Source of the DNA: Artocarpus heterophyllus
Taxonomy: Eukaryota > Streptophyta > Magnoliopsida > Rosales > Moraceae
DNA: 64,000 nt
Direction of reading: 5' to 3'
Assembly (NCBI GenBank): GCA_025403435.1
Contig: CM046333.1
Coordinates: forward strand, 17,509,770 to 17,573,769
Each line of letters starts with the position of its first letter. Position 1 is the stretch's first letter. The notes below the pieces were generated by a model that was not told where the DNA came from, made no database searches, and was given only the letters and a program-made list of their open reading frames with translations. Shown one piece after another: positions 36,373 through 49,278 of this stretch. The position numbers and the translations under genes were made by a program.

Positions 36373-38258
36373 TGTAATGACCCGTAAGAGGAGGATCATT
36401 AAATTAAATTAAATAAGGTAGTTAGCCAAAGTAAATCAATATAAAGTAAATGAATGTAAATTAAATTACTCAGTCGAAATCTCATCGGTAGTTGCTTTCA
36501 CATAGATGCTTACCACGAAGGTGGGTAGGTAATTAAACAGTAAATCATAATATTAATACAAGGCTGATGAAAATCATTATTTATAGAAATAAATTATGCT
36601 ACGCATCTAACATAGATGACATCGACATCAGGACAAGTGGAACAATACACATGCCATACAAAAGTTTTAGAGGAAAATACCATTTCAATTCATGCTCCTT
36701 CTTCTTCAAACCATTTTGGTCCAACATTTGCCTGAAACTAATCTTGTTATTTTATCTTGAACAAAGGCAGTAGAATCACCACCGTAGTGGTACAGCTGGG
36801 TTTCAGGACCTGCCTTTAAGGTTGTTCTCTGCATGAGCCGATCTCTGAATATGACATCATGCCCTAGCATATCATTTCGAACAGAGTTCTGACTCGTTTA
36901 GTACTATATCATTATTTGAGTCTCGTATTACCAAGTGTCCTCATTTACATTCATTACTCTATTCATTATAATTATTTCATTATTCAACAGCTACTAAAAA
37001 TTATTAGATAAACTCATCTCAACCATTCCTCAAAACATTTTCAAAAAAATACTTTGTGGCCAAAACTCTTTTAAAATCATGGCTGACAAGGAAAGAGGGT
37101 CTAGAGTCCTACCTTGTTTCCTGGTATGAAAGCACTAACACCACAGTCTAGGCCCATTATACGTCAGCTCCTCGAAACCACGAACAACCATATATACAAA
37201 CTAAATTTGTCAATATCCAACTTAAAGTATTCTACAATACTATGTTATGTCAAGGTGTCTTAGTGTGCCTTTAACGTTCACAAAATCATTTCCTAAGGTC
37301 AAAATCTCCATTTGTGTTTTAAACAGTGAAAATCAGTGAAAAATAGCCATTCTCGTATAGCCCAGTTGGCCTGCTGAACTTCTAAAGTTTGGCCTACTGG
37401 CCACCCGAGTTCGGCCTGCCGAACAACTTAAGTCTGGCTTGCCGAAGAGATAAGTCCAGCCTACCAAAGCTTAAGTTTGGTCTGCCAAACTGTCAAAATC
37501 TAAAAAATTCAAGATTTCAAACCTCGACTTCTTCAAGCTTCCCAAGCTCGATTCAACCAGTTTTTCACCATTTCAGACCCCGAAAACATGTAGAAATCAT
37601 AGGGAGACAACTCTAAACCTTTTAGAAACACAATCCCCAAATTTAAACTCAATTTTACCATTGATTTAAAAATCAAAGAAAATTTTCAAATTTATGCTCA
37701 AATAAAGCTTAGAGTGACTATAAAATAGATTGTATAACTCGAATTGAACATTATTTGAGCTCAAAAAAGCTTGGATCTCAACATCCAAGAAAAATTTGAA
37801 ATTTAAAAATAAAGCTTAAAGTTTTAAAAAAAGAAAGAAAGAGCTAGCCGCAGAAAGATGCTTTGGAGCAACAGGAAATTTCAATCTCAATCTTTTAGCT
37901 CGTTGCTCCAAAATGGTGCTTGAGTTGCGAAGAAAAAAAATGAGAGGGAAGAAAGAAAAAAATGTGAAAGAAAGGTAGGGAGAGAAAGAGAGTGGCGTGG
38001 AGAGTGAAAGAAAGGGAAGAGTGAAAATTTTAGTAAACAACCCAATATAAGGAAAAGGGGCTTGCATGACATTTTTGTAAATATGGGGAAGTATGATGCA
38101 AAAGTGTCATTTGGTATTTAAAACCAAAAATTAAATTTTCAAATATAATAAGTGCAACAAAATTTTAAATGAATGAAATTAACAATGAAATCATACTTGA
38201 CATACTTAATAATTGAATTTAACATATTTTATTTTACTTAAAATTAACAGACGCTACA
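36373..38258 (-). repeat. 3' LTR (left copy) of the mini-LARD
   Basis: Collinear with 38458-42300 once the 38639-40605 insertion is ignored: 'aggtagtta', 'gacatcatgccctagcat', 'aacattatttgagctcaaa' and the purine-rich 'gagagggaagaaag' blocks recur in the same order. It contains 'ggcctgc..gaac' repeats at 37365-37490. Confidence 0.85.
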
Positions 38259-38457
38259 TCTCACCCTTCTTAAAAGATATTTCATCCTTAAAATTTTTAA
38301 ATATTTATAGTTTAAAATCATAAATAACACTGTGTACTCAAACGTAACTGTAATAACATCTGTCCCTACATAAAACTTGAAAAATCAAAACAAAACAGTG
38401 AAAATTTCACAGGTTTAGTTCCTGAAAGATTTGAAGCCTATGCTCTGATACCATTAC
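38259..38457 (-). other. 199-bp interior of the mini-LARD with primer site and polypurine tract
   Basis: The minus strand has TGGTATCAGAGC (complement 38442-38453), an initiator tRNA-Met primer site, four bases from the right LTR. A chromovirus-like end reading 'aaggatgaaatatcttttaa' then 'gaagggtgaga' lies against the left LTR. Nothing else is present. Confidence 0.8.
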
Positions 38458-41400
38458 TGTAGCAACCCGTAAAAGGAGGATCGCTAAATTAAATTAAATA
38501 AGGTAGTTAAATAGAGTAAATCAACATAAAGTTAATGAATGTAAATTAAATTGCTCAACCGAAATCTCATCGATAGTCACCTTACGTAGATGCTTACCAT
38601 AAAGGTGGGTAGGTAATTAAACAATAAATCATAATATTTGTAACACCCGTATTTTTAACGGGCATAATTTTGTAAAATTTAATGAATAAAATGTGACTAT
38701 TTAAAATTACTAAGTTGTTTATGATCATTTAAAAAAAAATACCATTTTAGTATTTTCTTACCAAGTCTTCCTAAGAAACATTCAAAACTTACCAACACTT
38801 ACTTCTACCAATCTTGTCTCCCTAAATTATTGCTCAATTATATAGACTTCTTCTCATTTTGCTAAAGGTATCCGAAGGGGACATTGAATTATTTTCCGTC
38901 AATTCATAGAAGACATGGAGATATTTCTCAACCACCTAATTAATTATTTCCTTATCTTCTTCTATAATTCACTCCAATTATCCCCTCAATTATGTTGGCA
39001 TTATTTGCTAAAAGTCTTCATGGGAGACAAGATGATATTTTCCTTTAAGACTCTTTTGTTTCTTCTTACAACTTTTCCCCGTAAACATCTCATTCCTCTT
39101 AAGCATTTTGATATCTTTTTATTTAACTATCACCACCTTCTTCTCTAGTTCTCATTCTCTCCCTTCTCACTTCAAATTTCTAACTAAAGACATAGAGCAC
39201 AAAGCTCTCTTTGTGGCCAAGACAATTATAATTCCCAACGATGATCGAGGCGGTTTTAAAGTTAATTCAAGCTTGATTGATAACCCAAACTTTGGTGCTT
39301 TTCAAAGAAGTTTTGAGGTAGGTTTTCTTTAATCTAAACTTAGTTTTTAGTATGCATTTTCTCCATGTTTAATGCATAAAAATACTTTAATGGCACTAGT
39401 AGACGGGTTTACACATAACTCACTTATGAATGTGATTATACGTTGTGCTTTAGTTTTAATTGTCCTTATGCATGCCTTAGGGTCAAGGATGTGTGGAGCT
39501 AACGTTAATTGATTCCAGGATTAAAAGATTGTTGATAAGCTTGAAAGGTAGGGATTCTATTACTCATTTTTGTGAGGTTTTTATAGAATTAAAATTGATT
39601 GTTTTGCCGCAATATATATATATCTATGTTGAACTGATATTATATGAGTATCACATATGAAACTATGACATGGACTCGTCTTGTATTGTACGGCGAGGAA
39701 CATAATGATTTGACACATGTTATAAATTAAGAAGCATGGTTAGGAAAACTGACTCTATTAATAATGATTTAATATAGAGAAATGGTGAGACATGAAGAGG
39801 GCGGCGGTTACGTCCTTGGGCATGAATACCCAAAAAGGTAAAATAGGGGGAAGGTGATGACGCTTCCTTGGGTTGAAAGTCCCAGAACACACTGTACAGG
39901 AATTGATTTGGTGAGGACTCGGGGCTTGATGTCCCCTCACCGGAACACCCTTGGAATGTTTATAGGGTGATCAAGTGCGCCCATTTGGGTTTCGATGAGT
40001 TGAGTGATACTCAATTTAACATGGATACCTAGGAACAATGATGATTGGTAATATTTGTATAAATGTGTAATTATGACACTTGGTAATGATTAACTACGGT
40101 ATCCATAAGATGTGATCATAATAAACCTCATAATCTGGAATATGATGTAACCTACTAACCATGCAGTTTTTAATGTGGTAATGGATAAACCATAAGGTGA
40201 GTCATGATTTCCCTACTGGGCATGTCGATGCTCATCCCTATCATATCTTCATATCTCAGGTGGAACTCAGTGCAACATATTTGAAGAGGAATAAGCAAAA
40301 ACAATCCTGCTGTTTTCGTGTTAGAAGACCCTGTTTAATTACAACTTATCTACAACATGTAAGAGTTGTATTATTTTTTTTTATGACTGTGTTAAGTTAT
40401 TTGGGAATTGTACTATGGTGATGATGACTGTAATTATATATATTTGGTGCTACACTAAAAACTGTGGTTTGTATTTAAAACGTTTATTTTTATTTTTCTT
40501 GTTGTTTAAAGACCCATGGGCATTGTTTAATTGATTTAAATAATATAAAATTTAAAATTATTTTTATTTATTTAAAACTGTTAACCCCCACATAGGGGTG
40601 TTACAATATTAATACAAGGTTGATGAAAATCATAATTTATAGAAATAAATTATGCTATGTATCTGACATAGATGACATCAACATTAGGACAAGTCGAACA
40701 GTACATGTGTCATAGAACAGTTTCAGAGGAAAATACCATTTCAACTCATGCTCCTGTTTCTTCAAACTATTTTGGTCTAACATTTGCCTGAAACTAATCT
40801 TGTCATTTTATCTTGAACAAAGCCATTAAAATCACCACCGTAATAGCCCAACTGGGATTCGGGACTTGCCCTCAAGGTCGTTTTCTGCACGACCCGATCT
40901 CTGAATATGGCATCATGCCCTAACATGCCATTGTGAACGGAGTTTCTGACTCGTTTGGTACTATATCATTATTTAAGTCTCGTATTATTGAGTGTTTTCA
41001 TTTACATTCATTATTCTATTAATTATGATTATTTCATTATTCAACAGCTACTGAATAACTAGATAAACTCATCTCAACCATTCCTCAAAACATTTTTAGA
41101 AAAACACTTTGTGGCCAAAACTCTTTTAAAATCATGGCTGACAATGAAAGAGGGTTTAGAGTCCTACCACGTTACTCGGTACGAGAGCACTAACATCATA
41201 GTCCTGGCCCACTATACGTCGGTTTCTCGAAACCATGAACAACCATATATATGAACTAAATTCGTCAATATTCAGCTTAAAGTATTCTACAATACTATGT
41301 TATCTCAAGGTGTCTTAGTGTACCTTTAACGTTCACAAAATCATGACACAAGGTCAAAATCTCCATTTATGTTTTAAATGCTAAAAATTAGTGAAAAATA

Positions 41401-42300
41401 GCCATTCTCATATAGCCTGGTCGGCTTGTGGAACTTCTGAAGTTTGGCCTACCGGCCACCCAAGTTCGGGCTACCGAAAAACTTAGTCCAACTTGCCAAA
41501 CTTATAAGTTCGGCTGCCGAACTATCAAAATTTGAAAAATTCTAGATTTTGAACCTTAGCTTCCCCGAGCTTCCCAAGTTCGATTCAACCTATTTTTCAC
41601 CATTTCAAACCTAGAAAACATGCAGAAATCACAGTAGACAATTCTAAACTTTTTAAAGACAAAATCGCTAAATTTAAACTCAATTTTGCCCTTGATTTGA
41701 AAATCAAAGAAAAATGTCAAAACTTGGTTAAATTGATTTTAGCTTAAATAAAGCTTAGATTCACTATAAAACAGATTCTATAACTCAAATTAAACATTAT
41801 TTGAGCTCAAAGAGGCTCAGATCTCAACATCCAAGAAAAAATTAAAAATTTGAAAATAAAGCTTGAAGTTTTAAAAAGAGAAAGAAAGAAAAAGAGAGCT
41901 AACCTCAAAAAGATGCTTTGGAGCAATAGGAAATTTCAATCTCAAGCTTTTAGCTCCCTGCTCCAAAATGGCAGCTTGAGTTGCGAAGAAAAAAATGAGA
42001 GGGAAGAAAGAAAGAAACAGGATCGAAAGGAAGAGAGAGAGTGTGTGTGGCATGGAGAGTAAAAGAGAGGGAAGAGTGAAAATTTTGGTAAACAACCCAA
42101 TTATATCGAAAGGGGGCTTGCATGTCATTTGAAGTATGATGCAAAAGTGTCATTTAGTATTTAAAACTAAAAATCAAATTTTCAAATATAACAAATGCAA
42201 CAAAATTTTAATGAATAAAATTAAGAACGAAATCACACTTGGCATACTTAATAATTGAATTTAACATAAGTAATTTTACTTAAAATTAACGAACGTTACA
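38458..42300 (-). repeat. 5' LTR (right copy) of the mini-LARD, interrupted by a solo LTR
   Basis: LTR sequence is at 38458-38638 and 40606-42300 (about 1.87 kb in total), matching 36373-38258. The interruption at 38639-40605 duplicates ATATT on both sides. Confidence 0.85.
38639..40605 (+). mobile_element. Solo LTR (1967 bp) inside the mini-LARD's LTR
   Basis: It begins TGTAACACCCGTATTT and ends AGGGGTGTTACA, perfect ends for a plant Ty3/gypsy LTR, with target duplication ATATT at 38634-38638 and 40606-40610. A 'ccctactgggcatgtcgatg' then 'ctcatccc' segment at 40214-40241 is a block common near the 3' half of such LTRs and supports plus orientation. A 'tatatatatatc' tract lies at 39612-39624. 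No coding. Confidence 0.85.
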
Positions 42301-42689
42301 CTCAATGGCAAGCTGACCAATCATTGACTTCATACGTATATACATTGTTGGGATGATTTTAGTTCTATATCTATCCAGGAACCGTTACTGGTGGCTAATA
42401 ATTTTTACTTACTATGTTGATATAATAAGCTTTTTTTAAGGGGATGGTAATATATTAAGTTAAACCTTGAGTTTTAAAATTTTTATGAACAGAAGGCTTT
42501 TTACTTAATGCTTTTTTATATCATTGACATTCATGCTTTGTTTTTTTTTTAACCAATTTTTACGTAGTTTTTAATAGCATTAAATGATAATTATCTTCAA
42601 AAAGTTATAATGAAATCATGTGTTGCCAAATATTTTTAATCATGTAGTATTATTTTAATCAACAAAATAAAGTTTGATGACATTTTTCT

Positions 42690-42823
42690 TACCAATGTTG
42701 TAAAATTATGATTATGCATATTATGACATTTGACAATCAAATGTCATCATGAAGAAATTTTAATGACACTTCGCAAAAAATGTCGTAAACTTTCAATCGT
42801 GAAAACCACTTTTTTTTGTAGTG
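42690..42823. mobile_element. Possible end of a CACTA-type DNA transposon remnant
   Basis: The segment ends in ttttttttgtagtg, the inverse of a CACTACAAAAA terminus. It is preceded by a perfect 10-base inverted repeat (atgacatttg/caaatgtcat, 42723-42747) and repeated 'atgacatt'-like motifs, as in subterminal regions of plant CACTA elements. No partner CACTA end was found to the left (42306-42690 shows none), so it is at most a truncated copy. Confidence 0.35.
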
Positions 42824-43294
42824 AAAAATGGTGGAAAATCATTTTGAAACATGTTCAAACCTTGTCCACAATTTTTCAAACATTAAAAGCATAAATCGTA
42901 ATCTTAGATCAAGTCCTAAAAGTACCAAATCCTAAGTATGTAAATCCGTGTTTAAAATATAACCCTACTTAGATTTCTAGCATGCAACTCTCTTAATAAA
43001 TTCAGTGTGCTCGGAGTAAAATCACAAGTACATTAAACCAAAAATATAAAACTTTTATGCTTTCCATACCCATCAGTCACATATGTTCAAAACATTATGA
43101 ACACCACATGCATGCTCATACAACTTATGAACCCAGATTATTTTAAGAAAATAAGCAAAACTAAATCATCAAACTCAGATTCAAAAAGAGAGAGAATCTC
43201 GTATTCAGGTTATAGAGTTTCTACCTCAAAATCCTTGAGAAAATCGTGTCTAGGCTTGGTCAACCATTGAGCTTTTTTTTGGTGAAGTCCAAGA

Positions 43295-45316
43295 TGTTGG
43301 AAACAAAGTGCGCAGCGGAATTTTAAAAATTTTTCATTAGAGTAATTTCCAAAGCACAAGTTTGACATGTTATATATATAAATTAAACAGATCTTACTAA
43401 CCTCTGTGTGTCGAAGAACCTCCGTAACCTGTGTAGAGAAGTAACGTTCTAGAAGAGCCTCAACCAACTGGTCTTCTTTGCTATTCTCTATCCACAATCG
43501 GAGTGAGTGTGGGCTCACACGTACAGCTCTTCCACCGGTGACTCTCCTTCCAACCAATAGATAGAACCCAAAGCTAGTGTTCATGATTTGTGAATAAAAG
43601 CTCTCAGGGAGTTTTCAGATGCTCACTAGAAGAGTATCACTCTTAATCTCTCAATTGATCTCTATTGATCTGAGTAAATCATAAGACCCACTCCCTTTTT
43701 ATAGCTATTGGTCCTGGGGTCAGTCCTTATTAGATTAGGTCTCAAAAAGTCGAAACAGAATCAAGTTTGGATCAATATCTGATAAGATCCGCGTGAAAAC
43801 ACGTAATCTTATCTCTCGCTGATCGGCAGGCCGAACAGGCCCCATCAGCAGGCCAAACACGTCATTCGGTAGGCCGAACTCCCGAGAAAAAATCTCCACG
43901 AATCTTTTATTTTTCACCCGAGATTCTAAAGGATAAAGTCTCAGTTTTGATTCAAATAACCCAATAGAGAAGTTATCTTATCAAAACAAACTTTATCAAG
44001 ATAATCTCTAAGAAAATAAATCAATTCACAATAATTCTACAAGTTTATCTTGATCTAATTTGTCCAAAATTAAAACAACCAATAAACAAACAAGAATTAT
44101 CTGATCGCAATAATTCAACAAATTTATCTTGAACTAATTTCTTACAAAATTAATTCAACCAATAAACATACATGAATTATTTAATTCTTCCAAATTTTAA
44201 ACCAATCTGATAAATCTGACATAAGTCATCAATTATTGAAAAAGCACGCCGTGTCGTTACAGGATTTTGTGAGCTAGCAAAGGGGACCAAAATGGACCTA
44301 TAAAGTTCAAGCTCATGATAATTATGAAACCCAATATCCCAGATATACATTTCACAATTATCAACTCCAATGCTACTCCACTAAAAGCTTGGAGCTGCAC
44401 TCTCGAACTTTATAGAATTACGAAGCTCGTGTAGCTAAGTCTCGATGACATATCATAGTGTTTCGCATCCCCATATGATCATCCATAATCGGCTTAAGGA
44501 CAAGTTCTATCTTACCTTCCCGATTATTTTTATCTTACGTTCCATTGTCTCACCATTAGAAAACTTACCGTCCAAAGATAGTATACCATTCGGTTACACC
44601 TATGTATCCAAATGGTTGAGCGCTCCAGTTTTCCAATTACAGGACAACACATATAAGAGGATATCATTACTCCTAAAGAGGAGCTATGGATTCCATATCT
44701 ATGAATAACAAGTCTACGCTATCAAGAGTCATGCCTCTAATGTACCAGCATGCATACCACTATTGAGATATAGGTGTCACCCCTTGGCACATCAAAAGAC
44801 ACAAGTCGAGACAACGGGCCCTATATTCATCTCAGGATTAAGATACAATACAAATCATTGTCTAAAGTAAATCAATTTGCCAAGACAGAATTATTAATCC
44901 AAATCAATTCACTTTATGTCCCGATCCAACACATCGTCACCTATGACAACATGCCAATGTTTCTATTTACGGAGTCCAACTTCGATGGTCAAGACAAACC
45001 ATCTCCCATAAGGGATATAGACAACATAACAATCTTTACATGAATAAAGCACCCAACTTTATTCCTTCGATTGCGGATCATATGTTTTAGACTGTCACCT
45101 TAAGAATCGTGTCTTCCACATAATCAGTCCATCATATGCCCAATTCTTAAGGTTTAGACTGATAGTCTCAGACTACTATTTGCTTATCATACATTCAATA
45201 AATATAAACGTAAAGAGGACAAGATTTGGTATATATAAATGAATAAATTCTTTATTGATAAAAATGTCTCCAAAAACGTATTACATTTTTACTCCTTAGG
45301 GCATACATGTCTAACA
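43295..45316 (-). repeat. 3' LTR (left copy) of the Copia element
   Basis: Matches 50930-52970 over its full length. It includes the reading frames at 44445 and 44774, which recur in the other LTR and are not genes. Just inside it (45317-45331) the minus strand reads gtgtaagtgggagat, the polypurine tract. Confidence 0.9.
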
Positions 45317-45330
45317 ATCTCCCACTTACA

Positions 45331-46170
45331 CTAAGCGAGTAAATACAGTAAATTTTGCATCCCCATAACTTCCACATGCCTCTCGAAGACTCTTTCAGTA
45401 ATTGTCTTCGTAAATGGATCAGCTAAATTATCCTCTGACGCGATCTTGCACACCGTGACATGCCCGCCCTCAACAAAGTCCTTTATCACATGATACTTTC
45501 GATCAATATGCTTACTCTTCTTGTGAAATCTTGGTTCCTTAGCATTAGCTACCGCCGCACTGTTATCACAGTACAGTGATACCGCTTTATCCATACCAGG
45601 AACTACCTCAAGATCCCCAAGGAACTTGCGGAGCCACACTGCTACTTTCGAAGCATCACTAGCTGCCACATACTCGGCCTCCATCATTGAATCTGAAGTG
45701 CAATCTTGCTTCGCACTTCAACTGATGGCACCACCTCCCAGAGTAAACACAAACCCCGAAGTCGATTTCCTAGAATCCAGACAGGATTGAAAATCCGAAT
45801 CAGTGTATCCTAGAGGAGTTAAATCCTCACCCGAATACACAAGCATATACCCTCGAGTCCTTCTCAGGCACTTGAAAATATGCTTTACCGCAACCCAATG
45901 GTTCTGTCCTGGATCCGCCTGAAATCGACTTACAATCCCTGCCGCATAGCTAATATCCGGTCGTGTGCAAAGCATGGCATACATGAGACTACCCACTGCC
46001 GAAGCATAAGGCACCTTCTTCATGTATTCTCTTTCTTCATAAGATTTTGGAGAGTCTTTCTTAGAAAAAGTAATTCCAGACCTAGATGGTTGTCCACCTT
46101 TCTTGGAATCCTGCATTGCAAACCTCCTGAGAATTTTATCTATGTAGCCGGCCTGAGACAAAGCTATCAT
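45331..46170 (-). pseudogene. Copia RT C-terminus and RNase H
   Basis: Two pieces in one frame. 46170-45718 reads IALSQAGYIDKILRRFAMQD, YASAVGSLMYAMLCTRPDIS and a GYTDSDFQSCLDSRKSTSGF RNase H start with Asp. 45687-45331 has MMEAEYVAASDASKVAVWLR, LYCDNSAAVANAKEPRFHKK and KHIDRKYHVIKDFVEGGHV, ending AEDNLADPFTK-like. A stop at about 45717, where a Trp normally follows the GGAIS motif, separates the pieces, and another stop lies at 46194. The natural C-terminus is at 45331, 15 bases from the LTR. Confidence 0.9.
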
Positions 46171-46844
46171 TTTGTTCTTCCCATCCCGAAAGATCTAGAT
46201 ACCGAGAACAAAATTAGCCTCACCTAAGTCCTTCATGTCAAACTGCTTGGTCAACCATAATTTGACCGATGACAACCCCCCAATGTCATTGCCAATTAGC
46301 AGAATGTCATCTGCATAGAGCAGTAGAAAAACCACATTCCCACTCTTAACGTGTTTGTAAACACGTGGTTCATCCACGTTTTGTGAGAACCCATAAGTCT
46401 TGATCACTTGATCAAATCTTATGTTCCAAGAACGAGAAGCTTTCTTAAGTCCATAAATAGACTTTAACAGCTTACAAACCTTACCCTCTTGACCCGCGAC
46501 CTTGAACCCGTCTAGTTGTTCCATATAAATGGACTAATCAAGATAGCCATTCAGAAAAGCTGTCTTGACATCCATCTGTAAAATCTCATAGTCGAGAGCG
46601 ACAACTATGGACAAGAGAATTCGGATGGACTTAAGCATGGCTACAGGCAAAAAGGTTTCCTCATAATTGATTCCTTCCTTTTACGTATAACCCTTAGCTA
46701 CCAGTCTAGCCTTAAAGGTTTCGACCTTTCCATCTACTCCTTTTTTCCTCTTGTAGATCCACTTACACCCTATGGGTTTTACCCCTTCGGGAAGATCCAC
46801 AAGCTCCTAGACCCAATTAGTCTCCATAGACTTTATCTCTATGT
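46171..46844 (-). pseudogene. Copia reverse transcriptase core
   Basis: The 46524-46195 piece has KLLKSIYGLKKASRSWNIRF and the intact catalytic box LLLYADDILLIGND (Y at about 46317), then KQFDMKDLGEANFVLGI. The N-terminal part, 46525-46844, is readable only through stops (for example at about 46534) and in a frame different from the integrase piece, so at least one indel lies between. The YADDILLIGND and SIYGLKxASRSWN patterns resemble Angela/Tork-type Copia elements (inference). Confidence 0.9.
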
Positions 46845-48523
46845 TCATGGCTGTTGTCCAGAGTCTTGAATCAACATCCTCCATAGCTTTTGCGTAAGTA
46901 TAGGGATCCCTGTCATGTTCATCCGGTTCAGCCAAGAAGACCTCCCATTGAACATATACCTCTCAGGTTGACGCCCGATCCTCCCACTATGCCGAAGCCC
47001 CTGAGGTTGTTGTTCAGGTTTGTTTGGCTTTTCTACACCGATCGGAATGGTTTCGTTCGGAACCTCCGGAGTGAACGGATCACCCCTTAACTCCTCAAGC
47101 ACCCCTTTGCTTCGAGGTTTAAAGTCGTCCATGTAACTCTCCCCAAGGAAAGTTGCATTAGTTGAAACCATGACTTTATTTTCCTTTGGGTTATAAAAAT
47201 AACCCTCTTTAGTCCCTTTTGGATATCCTATAAACACGCAAACTTTCGAACGTGCTTCCAACATATTCGGATCCTTAAACATGACATGAGCTGGACATCC
47301 CCATATGCGAATATGGTTTAAGGATGTCTTCCATCTTGTCCACAACTCATGAGGAGTTTTAGGGACCGATTTTGAAGGCACATTGTTCAAAAGATAACAT
47401 GCTGCTTGTAGTGCATATCCCCAAAAGGATAAAGGCAATGATGAATAACTTATCATGGACCTAATCATGTCCAACAAAGTCCTATTCCTTCTCTCCGCTA
47501 TGCCATTCTGCTGCGGAGTGCCAGCGCAGTCAAATGGGATAAAATCCCATTCTCTAACAAGTGTCCCAAGAACTCATCAGAAAGGTATTCCCCACCTCGA
47601 TCAGATTGAAGTGCCTTTATGGGTCTGCCAAATTGCTTTTCCACTTCAGCCTGAAACTCCCTGAATTTATCATAAGTTTCGCTTTTGTGGTGCATCAGGT
47701 ACACATACCCATATCTTGAGTAATCGTCAATAAAAGTGACGAAGTACTCATACCCTCCTCGTGCCCGGATGTTCATCGGTCCGCAAACATCACTATGCAC
47801 AATTTCTAGAACCCCTTCGGCCCTATTGTCCTTTGACCCGTATGGTCTTTTGGTCATTTTAGCCTCCAAATAAGACTCACATTGAGGTATAGATTCCACC
47901 TTTAAGTGAGTTAAAGGTCCATCCCTTACCAACCTTTGAATCCTATTCAGGTTCATATGGCCAAGGCGCAAATGCCAAAGATAAGTCTTATTAAAGTGAG
48001 AAGTTTTAAGTCTTTTTGAGTCATTATCATTTATCTCAGCGTTAAGCAATAAGTCCATCTTAGGTTTGATAAAATATAGATTATTTTGCATCCATCCAGA
48101 ACAGATAAAAGATTTGTTTTTATGAATCACCACTTTTTCATTAAAAGATACCACGTAGGAGTCTTTAAATAAAGAAGATACATAAATTAAATTCCTTTTA
48201 AATTTAAGAACATAAAAACAATCTCGTAAAATTAAATTCCTATAATGATCAAAGTAAAGATGGACATCTCCCACTGCTTCCGCTGAGACCAAGGATCCAT
48301 CGTCCATTCGAAGCGTTAAGTCTTCACATAGCAGACTTCTCATTTCTTTGAATCCCTGCAGAGAAACACAAACATGATTAGTTGCACCAGAATCTATGAC
48401 CCAGATGTCACTGGATTCTTCAACCAAACAAGTTTCTAAATATAGAAGATCACACCTACCTCCCTTGGAAAGGAAGTCCTTGCAATGCTTCTTTATATGC
48501 CTGACCTTACCACAGAAAAGCAT
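46845..48523 (-). pseudogene. Copia zinc-knuckle end, protease and integrase
   Basis: The 48523-47498 piece begins inside the gag knuckle (CGKVRHIKKHC), then the aspartic protease motif WVIDSGATNH (D at about 48394), the HLRLGHMNLNRI zinc-binding pre-integrase part and the integrase core with HSDVCGP and [15 protein letters not shown] frameshift at about 47480-47530 destroys the region that normally carries the third catalytic residue. The 47477-46845 piece continues with [28 protein letters not shown] and [16 protein letters not shown], the C-terminal part. The start is at a frameshift, not a true Met. Confidence 0.9.
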
Positions 48524-49278
48524 TTAAGCTTCTTTGGGTTCTTCTTCTTCTTCTTCTTGCTCTTGGTAGCAGCAGGAATAGAAGACTTCCCGTTCTTGGC
48601 CCGTTGCTTCTTTCCATTCCCTGAGTTAGGATTGGAACCAGAAGCAGCTACCATGTTGGCCTCACCACCAGCAGGAGACTCCCTGATCAACAGTTCGAAC
48701 TCCTATAACTGTTTCATCAGTTCTGTCAAGGTCATATCCTGTCTATTACTTAAATTAAAAGTAGCTCTAAACGGAATAAATTCCTTAGACAGAGTCTCAA
48801 AGACCATAGTCATCTGAGTTTCAACATCGATGTCGGCTCCATTGGTTTGAGCCTCAGCGAGGTAACCCATGACCAACATCATGTGCTCCTTTATAGATGT
48901 CCCCAGTCTCTGTCTACAGTTTAAGAGTTTTTGAAGCACCCTTTGCCGCTTTGTTATGGCCTGGCCTCCAAACATGTCCTCAAGATTATCCAAGATCTGC
49001 TTCGCAGTCTCATAATCTTGATGTTGAGCCTGCAGCACGTTGTTCATGCTAGCCATAACATAGTAGTGGGCCTGATCATTAGCATCTTTCTAGCGGTCGT
49101 ACGCTTGGAATTGCTCATTACTTGAGTCTCCCGTAGGCTCGGGAGGACAAGGGGTTGTCAGTACATATTTCAGTTTCTCAAAGGATAGGACGATGTCCAG
49201 GTTCCGTTTCCAATCATTATAATTCTCACCGATTAATTGGTTTTTGTCAAGTATCGATGATAAAGCATTTTTAGACAT
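48493..49278 (-). pseudogene. Copia gag
   Basis: The start is placed at ATG 49278 (MSKNALSSILDKNQL); upstream in-frame codons look like leader. The N-terminal segment has NYNDWKRNLDIVL. After an in-frame TAG at about 49092 the frame goes on through MASMNNVLQAQHQDYETAKQ and KRQRVLQKLLNCRQ to LTELMKQL. A second TAG lies at about 48703, then a basic Lys-rich linker leads to a zinc knuckle where a frameshift (about 48515) separates the two Cys pairs. UBN2-type gag pattern; inactive. Confidence 0.88.

Larger units (their letters stand above)
36373..42300 (-). mobile_element. Mini-LARD: two LTRs around a 199-bp interior, inserted in the solo LTR
   Basis: The first LTR runs 36373-38258 (TGTAATGACCCG...GACGCTACA). 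The interior is 38259-38457. The second LTR runs 38458-42300 (TGTAGCAACCCG...AACGTTACA) and contains an unrelated solo LTR. The duplication CTCAA lies at 36368-36372 and 42301-42305. On the minus strand a tRNA-iMet primer site and a polypurine end both survive within 199 bp, so replication signals are kept while all coding is absent. The LTRs are clearly diverged, hence older than the LARD at 23773. Confidence 0.85.

Noticed and set aside
44445..45043. Reading frames of 87 and 89 residues in the Copia LTR, the first repeated at 52102-52365
   Set aside because: They are within LTR sequence, antisense to the element, and lack any recognisable domain.
48485..48817. 110-residue plus-strand frame with a Phe/Leu-rich stretch resembling a membrane segment
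   Set aside because: It is the antisense of the Lys-rich gag linker of the Copia element.
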